A stretch of DNA of 9,086 nt from Nocardioidaceae bacterium (GCA_013696015.1 JACCZI010000182.1:1-9086); one strand, 5' to 3'; counted from the first letter of the stretch, positions 1 to 7,111 are shown. Made by a program: numbers and translations. Notes: generated from the letters alone by a model not told the origin.

Positions 1-152
1 GTTGGCCAGCGCCGGGAGCAGCGCCCCGGTCGACCTGCCCGAGCCGACGGGGCGCCGCGACGGGTCGGGAACGCCCGCCAGCCAGCCCATCACGGCCGTC
101 AGCGCGCCGGCGGACAGCGCGGCCCCACCTCGATCGGTGAGAGGCTGAGATC
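1..152. other. Unassigned edge segment upstream of lprG
   Basis: No gene can be assigned with confidence. On + one frame is open from base 2 to a TGA at 146-148, four bases before the lprG start; it reads as a Pro/Ser/Ala-rich tail ending SVRG and could be the C-terminus of an upstream gene. On - a frame open to the window edge reads a hydrophobic stretch with a GTG-ATG pair (ATG at 90) followed by MGWLAGVPDPSRRPVG, which could be the start of a divergent gene, although no good ribosome binding site precedes it. Both frames show high third-position GC, so composition does not decide. No promoter for lprG was recognised here. Confidence 0.25.
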
Positions 153-854
153 GTGAGCGCGCCAGCCCGCTCGGTAGCAGGTGTTCTCGCCGGTACGGCC
201 GTGCTCGCGCTAACAGGCTGCGGCGGTGGTGAGACCGGCGACCCGCCGGAGGACCTGCAAGGCCGGTTGGACATGGCCAAGCAGTCACTCGACGAGGCCG
301 CAAGTGTGGCGTTCTCGATGTCCACCGAGAGCCTCCCGTCCGGCGTGAGCGGCCTGCTGGACGCCGACGGGGTGGGCACTCATACCCCGGCCTTCGAGGG
401 CGAGGGGCACGTCGTCACCGGAGGCGCCACGCTGCCCATCGACCTGGTCAGCGTCGCTGGTGAGGTGTATGCCAAGGTCGGTTTTGTCCCTACCTACTTC
501 CCGATCGACCCGGGCAGCTACGGCGCTCCCGACCCCGCAGCCCTGCTCGACCCCGACACCGGGGTGTCGACGTTCCTGACGTCGACCGAGGCGGTCGCCG
601 GAGGTGAACCGGCGCGCGAGGGCGAGGAGGTCCTGACCACGATCTCCGGCACGCTGGCTGGGCAGACCGTCCAAACACTGATCCCATCGGCCGACTCCGC
701 CGCTGACTTCGCGGTCGAGTATGGCCTGACCGACGACGACGAGCTGCGCAGCGCGGTGGTGACCGGCCCCTTCTACCCCGGCTCCGACGACGTCACGTAC
801 ACACTGTCGCTCGACCCCTCCGACGAGGTAGTCAAGATCACAGCACCGACGTGA
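153..854 (+). CDS. lprG: LppX/LprA/LprF/LprG-family lipoprotein (LprG-like)
   Basis: Predicted cell-envelope lipoprotein of 233 residues, close to the length of mycobacterial LprG. A short basic N-terminus and hydrophobic core end in the lipobox LTGC, so Cys23 should be the lipidated residue after signal peptidase II cleavage; a Gly/acid-rich linker follows. The mature part has the alternating beta-strand character and Gly-rich turns of the LppX_LprAFG fold (for example EGEGHVVTGG near residues 83-92 and GEVYAKVGF near 103-111). Family members hold acylated glycolipids or triacylglycerol in a hydrophobic cavity and pass them outward. The GTG start at 153 was chosen because GAGAGG at 139-144 is a good ribosome binding site eight bases upstream and the signal peptide begins directly. 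The stop overlaps the start of the MFS gene (GTGA, 851-854), the arrangement of the mycobacterial lprG-P55 (Rv1411c-Rv1410c) operon. The family call is strong; LprG rather than a sister is inferred from the neighbour. Confidence 0.85.
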   Translation: MSAPARSVAGVLAGTAVLALTGCGGGETGDPPEDLQGRLDMAKQSLDEAASVAFSMSTESLPSGVSGLLDADGVGTHTPAFEGEGHVVTGGATLPIDLVSVAGEVYAKVGFVPTYFPIDPGSYGAPDPAALLDPDTGVSTFLTSTEAVAGGEPAREGEEVLTTISGTLAGQTVQTLIPSADSAADFAVEYGLTDDDELRSAVVTGPFYPGSDDVTYTLSLDPSDEVVKITAPT

Positions 855-2647
855 GCTCCGCAGGCTCCCCCGACTCGGCGTTGGCGGCGCCGAACGGTGC
901 GACCGTGCCCCGCCTGCTGCTCGGGCTCGCCGCGGCCGCCGTCGCGTTCGCCGCTGCGGACACGTACGTCGTGGTGCTCGCGCTGCCCGACATGATGACC
1001 GCGGCCGGTCTCGACATCGACGAGCTGCAACGAGCCGCGCCGATCGTGTCCGGGTTCCTGCTCGGCTACGTCGGGATCCTGCCGCTCGTCGGCCGCATCG
1101 CCGACGTGCGCGGCAGAGTTCCGGTCCTGATCGGTTCGCTCGTCGTGTTCGCCCTCGGGTCCGTCCTCACCGCAGCGGCGTACGACCTCGAGTCGATCGT
1201 CGTCGGACGCTTCTTGCAGGGCGCCGGTGGTGGTGGCCTCGTCCCGGCCACGCTCGCGCTGGTCGCCGACCTCTGGCCACCCGATCGGCGAGGCCTGCCG
1301 CTCGGTGTGGTCGGCGCCGTGCAGGAGCTGGGCAGCGTCGTCGGACCCCTCTACGGAGCTGCCGTTCTGACAGCCGCGGACTGGCGGGCGATCTTCTGGC
1401 TCAACACTGCGGTGGCGCTGGTTCTCGTGGCGGCGCTGGTCGCCGCACGCCGAGACCCGCACCATGTCACGAAGAGAGCACCGGACGTCCTCGGGGCACT
1501 GCTCGGAATGCTGGCCTTGGGCTGCGTGGTGCTGGTGATGCGACAACCGGAGGCCTTGGCCAGCGACGTCACGTACGGGGTAGCGCTCCTGCCGGTCGCC
1601 GGTGACAACCGGTGGCTCAGCCCAACGGCTCTCGCGGCACTGGCCCTGCTCGTCCTCTTCGCCGTCCGGCAGGCGACCGCTGCCCGGCCACTGCTGGCCT
1701 GCCGTTCGTGGGGCCCGACCCTGCGCCGTGTCGACCTGCTCGGTGCCACTGCGCTCGCCCTGGCGCTGAGCGGTGTGATCGTCGCCTTCGCCTCGGCGAA
1801 CCCGGAGGTTGCGGTGCTGCCGCCGACCGGGCCGTACCTGCTCGCTGGGGCGGCTGTCTGTGCGGCGCTCTTCGCCTGGCGACAGTCCCATGCCCACGAC
1901 CCCCTGATCCCACACGGCACGTTGCGGCCCCGCCCGGCGTGGGGGGCACTGCTCGTCTCGCTCTTCGTCGGTGCCGCCCTGATCGCGGCACTGGTGGACA
2001 TCCCGTTCTTCGCCCGTCTCACCGTCTACCCCGACTCACAGCTCGATGCCGCGCTGCTGCTGCTGCGGTTCCTGGTTGCGCTGCCGGTGGGGGCGCTGCT
2101 GGGCGGATGGGCGACACGCCGGTTGCCGGCCGGTCCGTTAACGGCCGCAGCGATGCTGATGGCCGCCGCGAGCTTTGCCTGGATGGCGACGTGGGACCTC
2201 GACGCACTGCGGCAGCCAGCCGCCAGCGTGCCGCTGGTGCTTGCCGGGCTCGGCTTCGGCGCTGCGATCGCGCCCGTGAACACGGCCCTGCTGGCAAGCA
2301 CCCGTCCCGAGGTGCATGGCATCTCCAGTGCGCTGGTGGTCGTCGCCCGGATGGTCGGCATGCTCGTCGGGATCTCGGTGCTCACAGCGATCGGGCTACG
2401 CCGGTTCTACGCCACCTCTGCCTCGATCCCTCCCGTTCAACAGCTGTGCCCGCAGGACCCGTCCCGCTGCGACGAGTACCGGCTTCGCGTCCTCGATGCC
2501 GGTATCACCCAGCTCCAGACCGTGTTCGCGGGGGCGGGGGCCTGTGCCCTGGTCGCCGCGGTCGCGGCGCTGCTCACGCTGGGCGGCTCCGGTCCGAGCC
2601 GACAGAACGTTAGGGCTCGTGGGTGCGCGAACGACCACAAGCCCTAA
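851..2647 (+). CDS. p55: P55-like MFS exporter, partner of LprG
   Basis: Inner-membrane major facilitator of 598 residues, drug:H+ antiporter type, probably 14 transmembrane helices; mycobacterial P55 is roughly 520. Visible marks are the TM1 motif DTYVVVLALP (Asp37 on), motif A as GRIADVRGR at 81-89 in the TM2-TM3 loop, and the TM5 antiporter motif with GSVVGPLYGA at 161-170. The stretch AAIAPVNTALLAS (471-483) is typical of this branch. A periplasmic segment at about 520-550 carries two cysteines (C533, C540) that may form a disulfide, before a last helix at 555-577. In mycobacteria P55 and LprG together export triacylglycerides and affect drug tolerance; the same role is inferred here. The GTG start overlaps the lprG stop by four bases and has no ribosome binding site of its own at normal distance, so translation is probably coupled. 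The stop codon sits in a strong hairpin (2609-2648). Confidence 0.88.
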   Translation: MSSAGSPDSALAAPNGATVPRLLLGLAAAAVAFAAADTYVVVLALPDMMTAAGLDIDELQRAAPIVSGFLLGYVGILPLVGRIADVRGRVPVLIGSLVVFALGSVLTAAAYDLESIVVGRFLQGAGGGGLVPATLALVADLWPPDRRGLPLGVVGAVQELGSVVGPLYGAAVLTAADWRAIFWLNTAVALVLVAALVAARRDPHHVTKRAPDVLGALLGMLALGCVVLVMRQPEALASDVTYGVALLPVAGDNRWLSPTALAALALLVLFAVRQATAARPLLACRSWGPTLRRVDLLGATALALALSGVIVAFASANPEVAVLPPTGPYLLAGAAVCAALFAWRQSHAHDPLIPHGTLRPRPAWGALLVSLFVGAALIAALVDIPFFARLTVYPDSQLDAALLLLRFLVALPVGALLGGWATRRLPAGPLTAAAMLMAAASFAWMATWDLDALRQPAASVPLVLAGLGFGAAIAPVNTALLASTRPEVHGISSALVVVARMVGMLVGISVLTAIGLRRFYATSASIPPVQQLCPQDPSRCDEYRLRVLDAGITQLQTVFAGAGACALVAAVAALLTLGGSGPSRQNVRARGCANDHKP

Positions 2648-2648
2648 C
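2609..2648 (+). terminator. Hairpin spanning the MFS stop codon
   Basis: A perfect 9-bp inverted repeat, GTTAGGGCT (2609-2617) and AGCCCTAAC (2640-2648), continues inward after one mismatch with GTGG/CCAC and closes on a 12-base loop. The exporter's TAA (2645-2647) is inside the right arm. No T-run follows, so this would be a U-less actinobacterial-type terminator or an RNA 3'-end stabiliser rather than a classic intrinsic terminator. It is placed correctly to end the lprG-MFS operon before the convergent parE gene. Confidence 0.6.
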
Positions 2649-2709
2649 CGTCCAGAGCGTAGACTCAGGGTGCGGGAGCCGACGCCGGCTGCGTGGATCG
2701 ACCCGTGCC

Positions 2710-2731
2710 AGGACCAAGGCTGTCCGGTCCT
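2710..2731. terminator. Inverted repeat between convergent MFS and parE genes
   Basis: AGGACC (2710-2715) and GGTCCT (2726-2731) form a 6-bp stem with a 10-base loop in the 123-base gap between the two convergent stop codons. It would fold on either transcript and lies 40 bases past the parE stop. The stem is short and no T-run is present, so it is only a candidate bidirectional terminator. Confidence 0.3.
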
Positions 2732-2770
2732 CATCGCAGCTCCTCCGGGCACGCCCCTTCTGTCGTGACC

Positions 2771-4849
2771 TCAGATGTCCAGCTCGTCCTGGCTCAGCTG
2801 CCCACCATTGCTCACGATGAACTCGCGGCGCGGCGCGACCTCGTTGCCCATCAGCAGCTCGAGTACCTCACCGGCGGCTGCTGCGTCGTCGAGCGTGATG
2901 CGCCGAAGGGTGCGGTGCCGAGGGTCCATCGTGGTCTCTGCCAGCTGCGGGGCGTCCATCTCGCCTAGGCCCTTGAAGCGTTGCACCGGTTCCTTCCAGC
3001 GCACGTCCTTCTTCGCCAGCTCAGCGAGCCGGCGTTGCAACTCCGTGTCGGAGTACGTGTAGACGAACTTGCCCATGCCGCGCTTAGGGGTGGCCAGCTC
3101 GATGCGGTGCAGCGGCGGGACCGCAGCGAACACCCGGCCGGCTGCGATGAGCCCCGTCATGTAGCGGACGAACAGTGTTGTCAGCAGGCAGCGGATGTGA
3201 GCGCCGTCGGAGTCGGCGTCAGCCATGAAGATGATCCGGCCGTAGCGGGCCGCGTCGATGTCGAAGGTGCGACCACTTCCGGCACCGACCACCTGGATGA
3301 TCGACGCGCACTCCGCGTTCTTGAGCATGTCGCCGATCGAGGCCTTCTGGACGTTGAGGATCTTGCCACGGATGGGCAGCAGCGCCTGGTACTCGGAGTC
3401 GCGGGCCGACTTTGCGGTACCGAGGGCGGAGTCGCCCTCCACTATGAACAGCTCGGAGCGGTCCAGGTCGGTGCTGCGGCAGTCGGCCAGCTTCGCCGGC
3501 AAAGCGCTGGACTCCAGGGCGTTCTTGCGCCGCTGGGTGTCCCTCTGCTGCCGCGCCATGATCCGCGTCCTGGCAGCGCCGACCACCTTCTCCATCAGCC
3601 GTCGGGCCGGTATCTTCTGCGCCGCCTTGCCCGAAGTAAGGAAGGCCTTCAGCTCACGCGAAACGACCGCGTGGACAATCCGCGTAACCGCTGGGGTCCC
3701 GAGCACCTCCTTTGTCTGCCCCTCGAACTGCGGCTCGGCCAGCCGCACGGTGACCACGGCCGTGAGGCCCTCGAGGACGTCGTCCTTGGTCACGTCTGGA
3801 TCACCGACCTTGAGCAACCGGGTCGACTTGAGCACGTCGTTGAAGGCGCGGGTCAGGCCGCGTTCGAACCCAGCCAGGTGGGTGCCGCCCTTGGGTGTTG
3901 CGATGATGTTGACGAACGAGCGCAGCTCGGTGTCATAGCTGGTTCCCCATCGCAGCGCCACGTCGACGGTCAGCTCGCGCTCGACGTCACACGCCGTCAT
4001 GTGGCCGGCCTCGTCGAGGACGGGCACGGTTTCGGTGAACGAGTCGGCACCGTGAAGCCGCAACACCGGGGTCAGCGCCTCATCCGGCGCGAGGAAGTCG
4101 CAGAACTCCAGGATCCCCCCGTCGTGGCGAAACCGCTGCTCGACCGGGTCCGCACCCCGCTCGTCACGGATCAGCAGCTCGAGGCCGGGGACCAAGAAAG
4201 AGGTCTGGCGAGCCCGCGTCACGAGCTCGTCGAAGGCGTACGCCGCCCCCTTGATGAAGATCTGCGGGTCCGCCCAGAAGCGAACGCGGGTGCCGGTGAC
4301 TGTGGTCTTCACCCGGCCGAGCTTGCGCAGGGCCGAGACCGGCTCGAAAGCGGCGTCGGGGGTGTCGCCCCCGAACTCCCCCGGCGTACCGCGGCGAAAC
4401 GACATGGCCCAAGTCGCTCCGGCCCTGTCGACCTCGACGTCGAGCCGGGCGGAGAGCGCATTGACGACGGACGCCCCGACGCCGTGCAGGCCGCCGGTCG
4501 CGACGTAGGAACCGCCGCCGAACTTACCTCCGGCGTGCAGCTTGGTGTAGACGACCTCGACGCCGCTGAGGCCGGTCTTCGGCTCGATGTCGACAGGCAC
4601 GCCACGCCCGTCATCGCGGACCTCAACCGAGCCATCGGCGCTCAAGACGACCTCGATCTTGGTGCAGCAACCGGCGAGTGCCTCGTCGACGGCGTTGTCG
4701 ATGATCTCCCACAGGCAGTGCATCAGCCCACGGGTGTCGGTGGAACCGATGTACATGCCCGGTCGCTTTCGCACCGCCTCGAGGCCTTCGAGCACGAGCA
4801 GGTGCCGAGCGTTGTACGTGGGGTCGATCGTCGCCCGCTGCGCCGTCAC
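2771..4849 (-). CDS. parE: DNA topoisomerase IV subunit B (ParE/second GyrB type)
   Basis: ATPase/Toprim subunit of a type IIA topoisomerase, acting with an A subunit not in the window to decatenate or relax DNA. The 692-residue reading (GTG at 4849) begins MTAQRATIDP. The GHKL ATPase domain shows Glu48 and Asn52 in WEIIDNAVDEAL, DDGRGVPV at 79-86 and the lid GGLHGVGASVVNALS at 119-133. The transducer domain follows to about 400. The Toprim domain has EGDSALG (catalytic Glu471) and DADSD (Asp544, 546, 548), then RFKGLGEMDAPQLAETTMD at 624-642. The EGDSALGTAK form, instead of EGDSAGG, matches what I recall of Streptomyces-type ParE. The protein lacks the long insert of proteobacterial GyrB. 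This start was chosen over an open extension to 5008 because AAGGG lies six bases upstream and the extension is an Arg/Ala-rich, non-conserved stretch. A second GyrB is the only serious alternative name. Confidence 0.93.
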   Translation of the reverse strand: MTAQRATIDPTYNARHLLVLEGLEAVRKRPGMYIGSTDTRGLMHCLWEIIDNAVDEALAGCCTKIEVVLSADGSVEVRDDGRGVPVDIEPKTGLSGVEVVYTKLHAGGKFGGGSYVATGGLHGVGASVVNALSARLDVEVDRAGATWAMSFRRGTPGEFGGDTPDAAFEPVSALRKLGRVKTTVTGTRVRFWADPQIFIKGAAYAFDELVTRARQTSFLVPGLELLIRDERGADPVEQRFRHDGGILEFCDFLAPDEALTPVLRLHGADSFTETVPVLDEAGHMTACDVERELTVDVALRWGTSYDTELRSFVNIIATPKGGTHLAGFERGLTRAFNDVLKSTRLLKVGDPDVTKDDVLEGLTAVVTVRLAEPQFEGQTKEVLGTPAVTRIVHAVVSRELKAFLTSGKAAQKIPARRLMEKVVGAARTRIMARQQRDTQRRKNALESSALPAKLADCRSTDLDRSELFIVEGDSALGTAKSARDSEYQALLPIRGKILNVQKASIGDMLKNAECASIIQVVGAGSGRTFDIDAARYGRIIFMADADSDGAHIRCLLTTLFVRYMTGLIAAGRVFAAVPPLHRIELATPKRGMGKFVYTYSDTELQRRLAELAKKDVRWKEPVQRFKGLGEMDAPQLAETTMDPRHRTLRRITLDDAAAAGEVLELLMGNEVAPRREFIVSNGGQLSQDELDI

Positions 4850-5218
4850 ACGTGTCCCTTCTGTCGCGAGACTACGGCCGGGACGCCGCGTACCGGACGG
4901 CTCGGCGACTGCGATCTCGAGGCTACCTGCGAGTGCCGACGAACCGCCGGCAGCACGCCGCGGGGGGCGCCGCCGCGCCGCCCGTGCGTACGCGAAACGC
5001 GGCGGCACGCTGGCGACACGCTGGAGCGCTGTGACCGGATTGCAACGTGTCCGACTCGTGCACGGTCCACCATTCGGGTATCAAGGGACAATGATCAGCG
5101 AGCCAGATCACACTGGTAGAAGGATGGGCGGGGAAGATCCACCCGTGATTTGATGTTCCAGTGAGTGGTTCCCGGTGCAACCGGGGGCAGCACACCGAGA
5201 CGGAAGCCGAGGCCACAC
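4850..5218. promoter_or_regulatory. Divergent region between parE and the DUF7455 gene
   Basis: These 369 bases separate two divergent starts, so promoters for both genes must lie here, but I found no convincing -35/-10 pair on either strand. Visible elements are the parE ribosome binding site (AAGGG on -, 4856-4860), the DUF7455 ribosome binding site (GAGG, 5209-5212), and a tight hairpin at 5171-5185 (CCCGGT, loop GCA, ACCGGG). That hairpin extends to nine pairs in RNA with two G-U pairs (5168-5188) and lies 30 bases before the DUF7455 start, so it is probably in its leader. The half near parE is very GC-rich; the part around 5075-5160 is the most AT-rich and the likeliest promoter zone. 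ORFs crossing the region lack family features. Confidence 0.45.
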
Positions 5219-5449
5219 GTGACGACTGCTGTTGCAACCGGGCCTGCCCTCACAGCCGCGGACCGTTGTGACCGCTGCGGGGCCCAGGCATACCTGCGGA
5301 TAGGGCTCGCGAGCGGAGGCGAATTGCTGTTCTGCGCCCACCACGCTCGTCAGCACGAGGACAAGCTGCGTGAGGTCGCCACCACGATTCAGGACGAGAC
5401 CGACCGCCTCGCGGCAGCACCTGCCAGCGCCCCCCTCGAGGAACGCTGA
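5219..5449 (+). CDS. DUF7455 zinc-ribbon-like small protein
   Basis: Conserved actinobacterial protein of 76 residues and unknown function. It begins MTTAVATGPALTAADRCDRC; a CxxC pair (Cys17, Cys20) and a C-A-H-H cluster (Cys39, His41, His42) are spaced as in a small treble-clef or ribbon metal site. A charged helix follows (HEDKLREVATTIQDETDRL, 46-64), then a Pro/Ala tail. The family is named from memory of the pattern CDRCGAQAY...GGELLFCAHH; neighbours in other actinobacteria commonly include parE-type topoisomerase and the principal sigma factor, which fits the parE neighbour here. GTG at 5219 was chosen over one at 5165 because GAGG stands six bases upstream and the extra 18 residues are low-complexity Arg/Pro. 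It is transcribed away from parE and ends at a good terminator. Metal binding is inferred, not shown. Confidence 0.85.
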   Translation: MTTAVATGPALTAADRCDRCGAQAYLRIGLASGGELLFCAHHARQHEDKLREVATTIQDETDRLAAAPASAPLEER

Positions 5450-5478
5450 TCCTGCCAGCACCTCCCTCAGCCCCGTCC

Positions 5479-5515
5479 CGGCTCCGAGATCGCATTTCGG
5501 GGCCGTTACATTTTC
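5479..5515 (+). terminator. Intrinsic terminator after the DUF7455 gene
   Basis: CGGCTCCGA (5479-5487) pairs with TCGGGGCCG (5497-5505), nine pairs including one G-U, around a 9-base loop, followed by the T-rich tail TTACATTTTCC (5506-5516). It lies 30 bases after the DUF7455 stop. This is the best-formed Rho-independent terminator in the window and implies that the following DUF456 gene has its own promoter. Confidence 0.65.
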
Positions 5516-5535
5516 CAGAGCCGTTTCCAGAGCCG
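5512..5535 (+). repeat. Perfect 12-bp tandem repeat before the DUF456 gene
   Basis: TTTCCAGAGCCG occurs twice in direct tandem (5512-5523 and 5524-5535), just after the terminator stem and 35 bases before the DUF456 start. Two identical sites about one helical turn apart could be a regulator's binding repeats or a replication-slippage duplication. Nothing in the sequence decides between these. Confidence 0.75.
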
Positions 5536-5570
5536 TGTTGCGACTCTCAGCAGGTGCAAGATTCCGCACC

Positions 5571-6053
5571 ATGACCGCTGAAGGGGAAGTCCTCGTCGGC
5601 GTCGTCATCACCATTGGCGTGGTGGGTGTCGTCGTGCCGGTGATCCCGGGCTCCCTTCTGGTCGGTGCCCCGATCGCAGTCTGGGCCTACGACACCAACA
5701 GCGGCGTCGGGTGGCTCGTCCTTGCCATCGCGATCGCGGTGCTGGTCACGGCCGCCGTAGCCAAGTGGTGGGTGGCCGGACGGCACCTACGAGCGGCCGG
5801 CGTCCCCCGAGCCACGATGGTCGCGGGCGGTCTATGTGCCGTCGTCGGCTTCTTCGTCATCCCCCTTGTCGGGCTGGTGATCGGATTCGTCGCGGGCGTC
5901 TACATCGTGGAGCGCCGTCGTCTCCGTGGCCACGCCGTCGCGTGGCGGTCGGCGCTCGCGGCGCTGCGGGCCGGCGGCCTGGCGCTCTTGATCGAGCTAG
6001 CCGGTGCACTGCTCGCCGCGGTCGTCTGGCTCATCGGGGCTGCGGCCACCTGA
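5571..6053 (+). CDS. DUF456 family membrane protein
   Basis: Small integral membrane protein of 160 residues, the usual length for actinobacterial DUF456, with no known biochemical function. Hydrophobic segments lie at about 6-26, 28-40, 47-66, 84-111 and 136-156. The diagnostic pattern is a Gly/Val-rich first helix running into VVPVIPGSLL (21-30), and a later Gly-rich helix GLVIGFVAGVYIVERR (101-116) ending in a charged turn. The ATG at 5571 is the first residue of the conserved part, but only AGGTG about 14 bases away resembles a ribosome binding site; an in-frame GTG at 5535 is the alternative. A terminator (5479-5515) separates it from the DUF7455 gene, so it is probably monocistronic. 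Its stop is only six bases from the stop of the convergent HEAT gene. Confidence 0.8.
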   Translation: MTAEGEVLVGVVITIGVVGVVVPVIPGSLLVGAPIAVWAYDTNSGVGWLVLAIAIAVLVTAAVAKWWVAGRHLRAAGVPRATMVAGGLCAVVGFFVIPLVGLVIGFVAGVYIVERRRLRGHAVAWRSALAALRAGGLALLIELAGALLAAVVWLIGAAAT

Positions 6054-6059
6054 GCTCGC

Positions 6060-6596
6060 TCACACCGTCCGATCGAGCCGGAGTCGCAACCGGCGCAGTG
6101 CAGCGTCAACGGCCACCAGCAGGCGGGGGTCCACATCTGCGATGCCGCGCAGCAGCTCGGCATGCTCGTACTCTCCGATGACTCCCAGCGCGCGGACGAC
6201 CGCGACCCGGACCCGGAGCACGGGCGACCGGACGAGCGGCGCCACCGAGTCGGCAGCACTACCCAGCTCACGGAGCGCCACGACGTTGGCGGCCATCTCC
6301 ACCACCCGCCACGACGGGTCACCCAGGCCTGAAACCACGGGTGGTTCGGCGTAGGCGAGCCAGGCATAGCGCAGGCCCCGAGCACCCCAGACCCGCGGCC
6401 AGTGGTCCTGATGGCGAGAGGCGAGGTCGCCACGGCGGACCTGGGCGCGCGCGTGAGCGCCCCCCAGATAGCTCAGTGGCACCGGCAGCAGATCGTAGCG
6501 GTCGTCGCCCTCCAACAGGGCGCAGCACGTGTCCACGACGGCGGAAATGCTGTACGCAGCTACCGCCAGGCTCACAAGGTCGCGCGGGTGGGCCAA
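6060..6596 (-). CDS. HEAT-repeat domain protein
   Basis: Predicted cytosolic alpha-helical repeat protein of up to 178 residues; no enzymatic motif is seen. The C-terminal half holds about three HEAT-like helical pairs: DPSWRVVEMAANVVALRELG (93-112), then VLRVRVAVVRALGVIGEYEHA (126-146) and DPRLLVAVDAALRRLRLRL (156-174). The central stretch HWPRVWGARGLRYAWL (65-80) resembles conserved sequence ahead of the repeats in actinobacterial HEAT proteins, as I recall them. Such repeats usually scaffold protein contacts, so the partner is unknown. The start is uncertain: TTG at 6596 has a strong GGGAGGGAGG (6616-6625) but 19 bases away, while GTG at 6575 has no ribosome binding site. It lies 35 bases downstream of the AOC-like gene on the same strand, with no terminator seen between them, so co-transcription is likely. 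Confidence 0.75.
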   Translation of the reverse strand: MAHPRDLVSLAVAAYSISAVVDTCCALLEGDDRYDLLPVPLSYLGGAHARAQVRRGDLASRHQDHWPRVWGARGLRYAWLAYAEPPVVSGLGDPSWRVVEMAANVVALRELGSAADSVAPLVRSPVLRVRVAVVRALGVIGEYEHAELLRGIADVDPRLLVAVDAALRRLRLRLDRTV

Positions 6597-6631
6597 GGGG
6601 TTGTCCGGCTCAGGGCCTCCCTCCCTGCTGT

Positions 6632-7111
6632 TCAGCTGGTCAGGCGCACCTGAAGCCGGGTCGGCTGGTTGCGCTTCTCCACCACCTGGACCGACCCGGC
6701 GGCGCCGGCGTACTGACGTGTCCCGCCCGTGATCGCCAACGTGGTGTCCGGCGAACCGGCGCCCCTCTTGAAGGTCAACGGTCCCTGAATGGTGATCAGA
6801 CCCCTGCCGCGCAGCTCCAAGGTGACGACGCAGTGGGCGGTGACCGCGTTCTTCTTGGCTCGAGTCACCGTGCAGGCGCCGTTGTCGCGGCCAACCCGGT
6901 CACCCTTGCTAAACAGGTTCTCGCTGAAGCTGAACGAGTCGCCGTCGCTCGGCCCACGGGGCCCTACGTCGTTGAAGTGATCGGACACGGAACGCGTGGT
7001 CACCCGGAACCGGTCACCGTCGAGACCTGCTACGGCGGGTGGCGCTGCCCCAGTGAGCGCAATCACGCCCGCCAGCACCATCACACCCAACGCTCTGGTT
7101 ACCTGTCGCAT
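6632..7111 (-). CDS. Secreted allene oxide cyclase/dirigent-like barrel protein
   Basis: Predicted exported protein of 159 residues. A Sec signal peptide is clear: MRQVTRA, a hydrophobic core to about residue 20, then APPAVAG with likely cleavage after Ala28. The mature part is beta-rich with GDRVGRDNGACTVTR (70-84), AHCVVTLELRGRGLITIQG (92-110) and a final TLAITGGTRQYAGAAGSV (124-141), the pattern of the AOC-like/dirigent eight-stranded barrel. Cys80 and Cys94 could form a disulfide. Plant relatives use this barrel to bind hydrophobic ligands or steer coupling reactions; bacterial members are mostly uncharacterised, so no substrate is assigned. ATG at 7111 has AGAGGA just upstream and a plausible promoter at 7165-7193. 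It appears to be the first gene of a pair with the HEAT protein. Confidence 0.78.
   Translation of the reverse strand: MRQVTRALGVMVLAGVIALTGAAPPAVAGLDGDRFRVTTRSVSDHFNDVGPRGPSDGDSFSFSENLFSKGDRVGRDNGACTVTRAKKNAVTAHCVVTLELRGRGLITIQGPLTFKRGAGSPDTTLAITGGTRQYAGAAGSVQVVEKRNQPTRLQVRLTS

Noticed and set aside
773..1915. 380-residue open frame on - across the MFS gene
   Set aside because: It is antisense to a clear MFS transporter, extremely Arg/Gln/Asp-rich, and has no recognisable domain.
1612..2613. 333-residue open frame on + within the MFS gene
   Set aside because: It is an alternate-frame shadow rich in Arg, Gly and Pro, inside transmembrane coding sequence that continues intact in the true frame.
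4850..5008. 53-residue N-terminal extension of parE
   Set aside because: It is low-complexity Arg/Ala/Pro sequence without family conservation; GTG at 4849 has a good ribosome binding site and starts the conserved protein.
2981..5119. 712-residue open frame on + across parE
   Set aside because: It is the antisense shadow of the well-supported parE gene: Arg/Glu/His-rich composition, no domain motifs. Long antisense frames are common in high-GC coding DNA.
5176..5242. Direct repeat TGCAACCGGG at 5176-5185 and 5233-5242
   Set aside because: It is only 10 bases, with one copy inside coding sequence of the DUF7455 gene and the other explained by the hairpin arm; probably chance.
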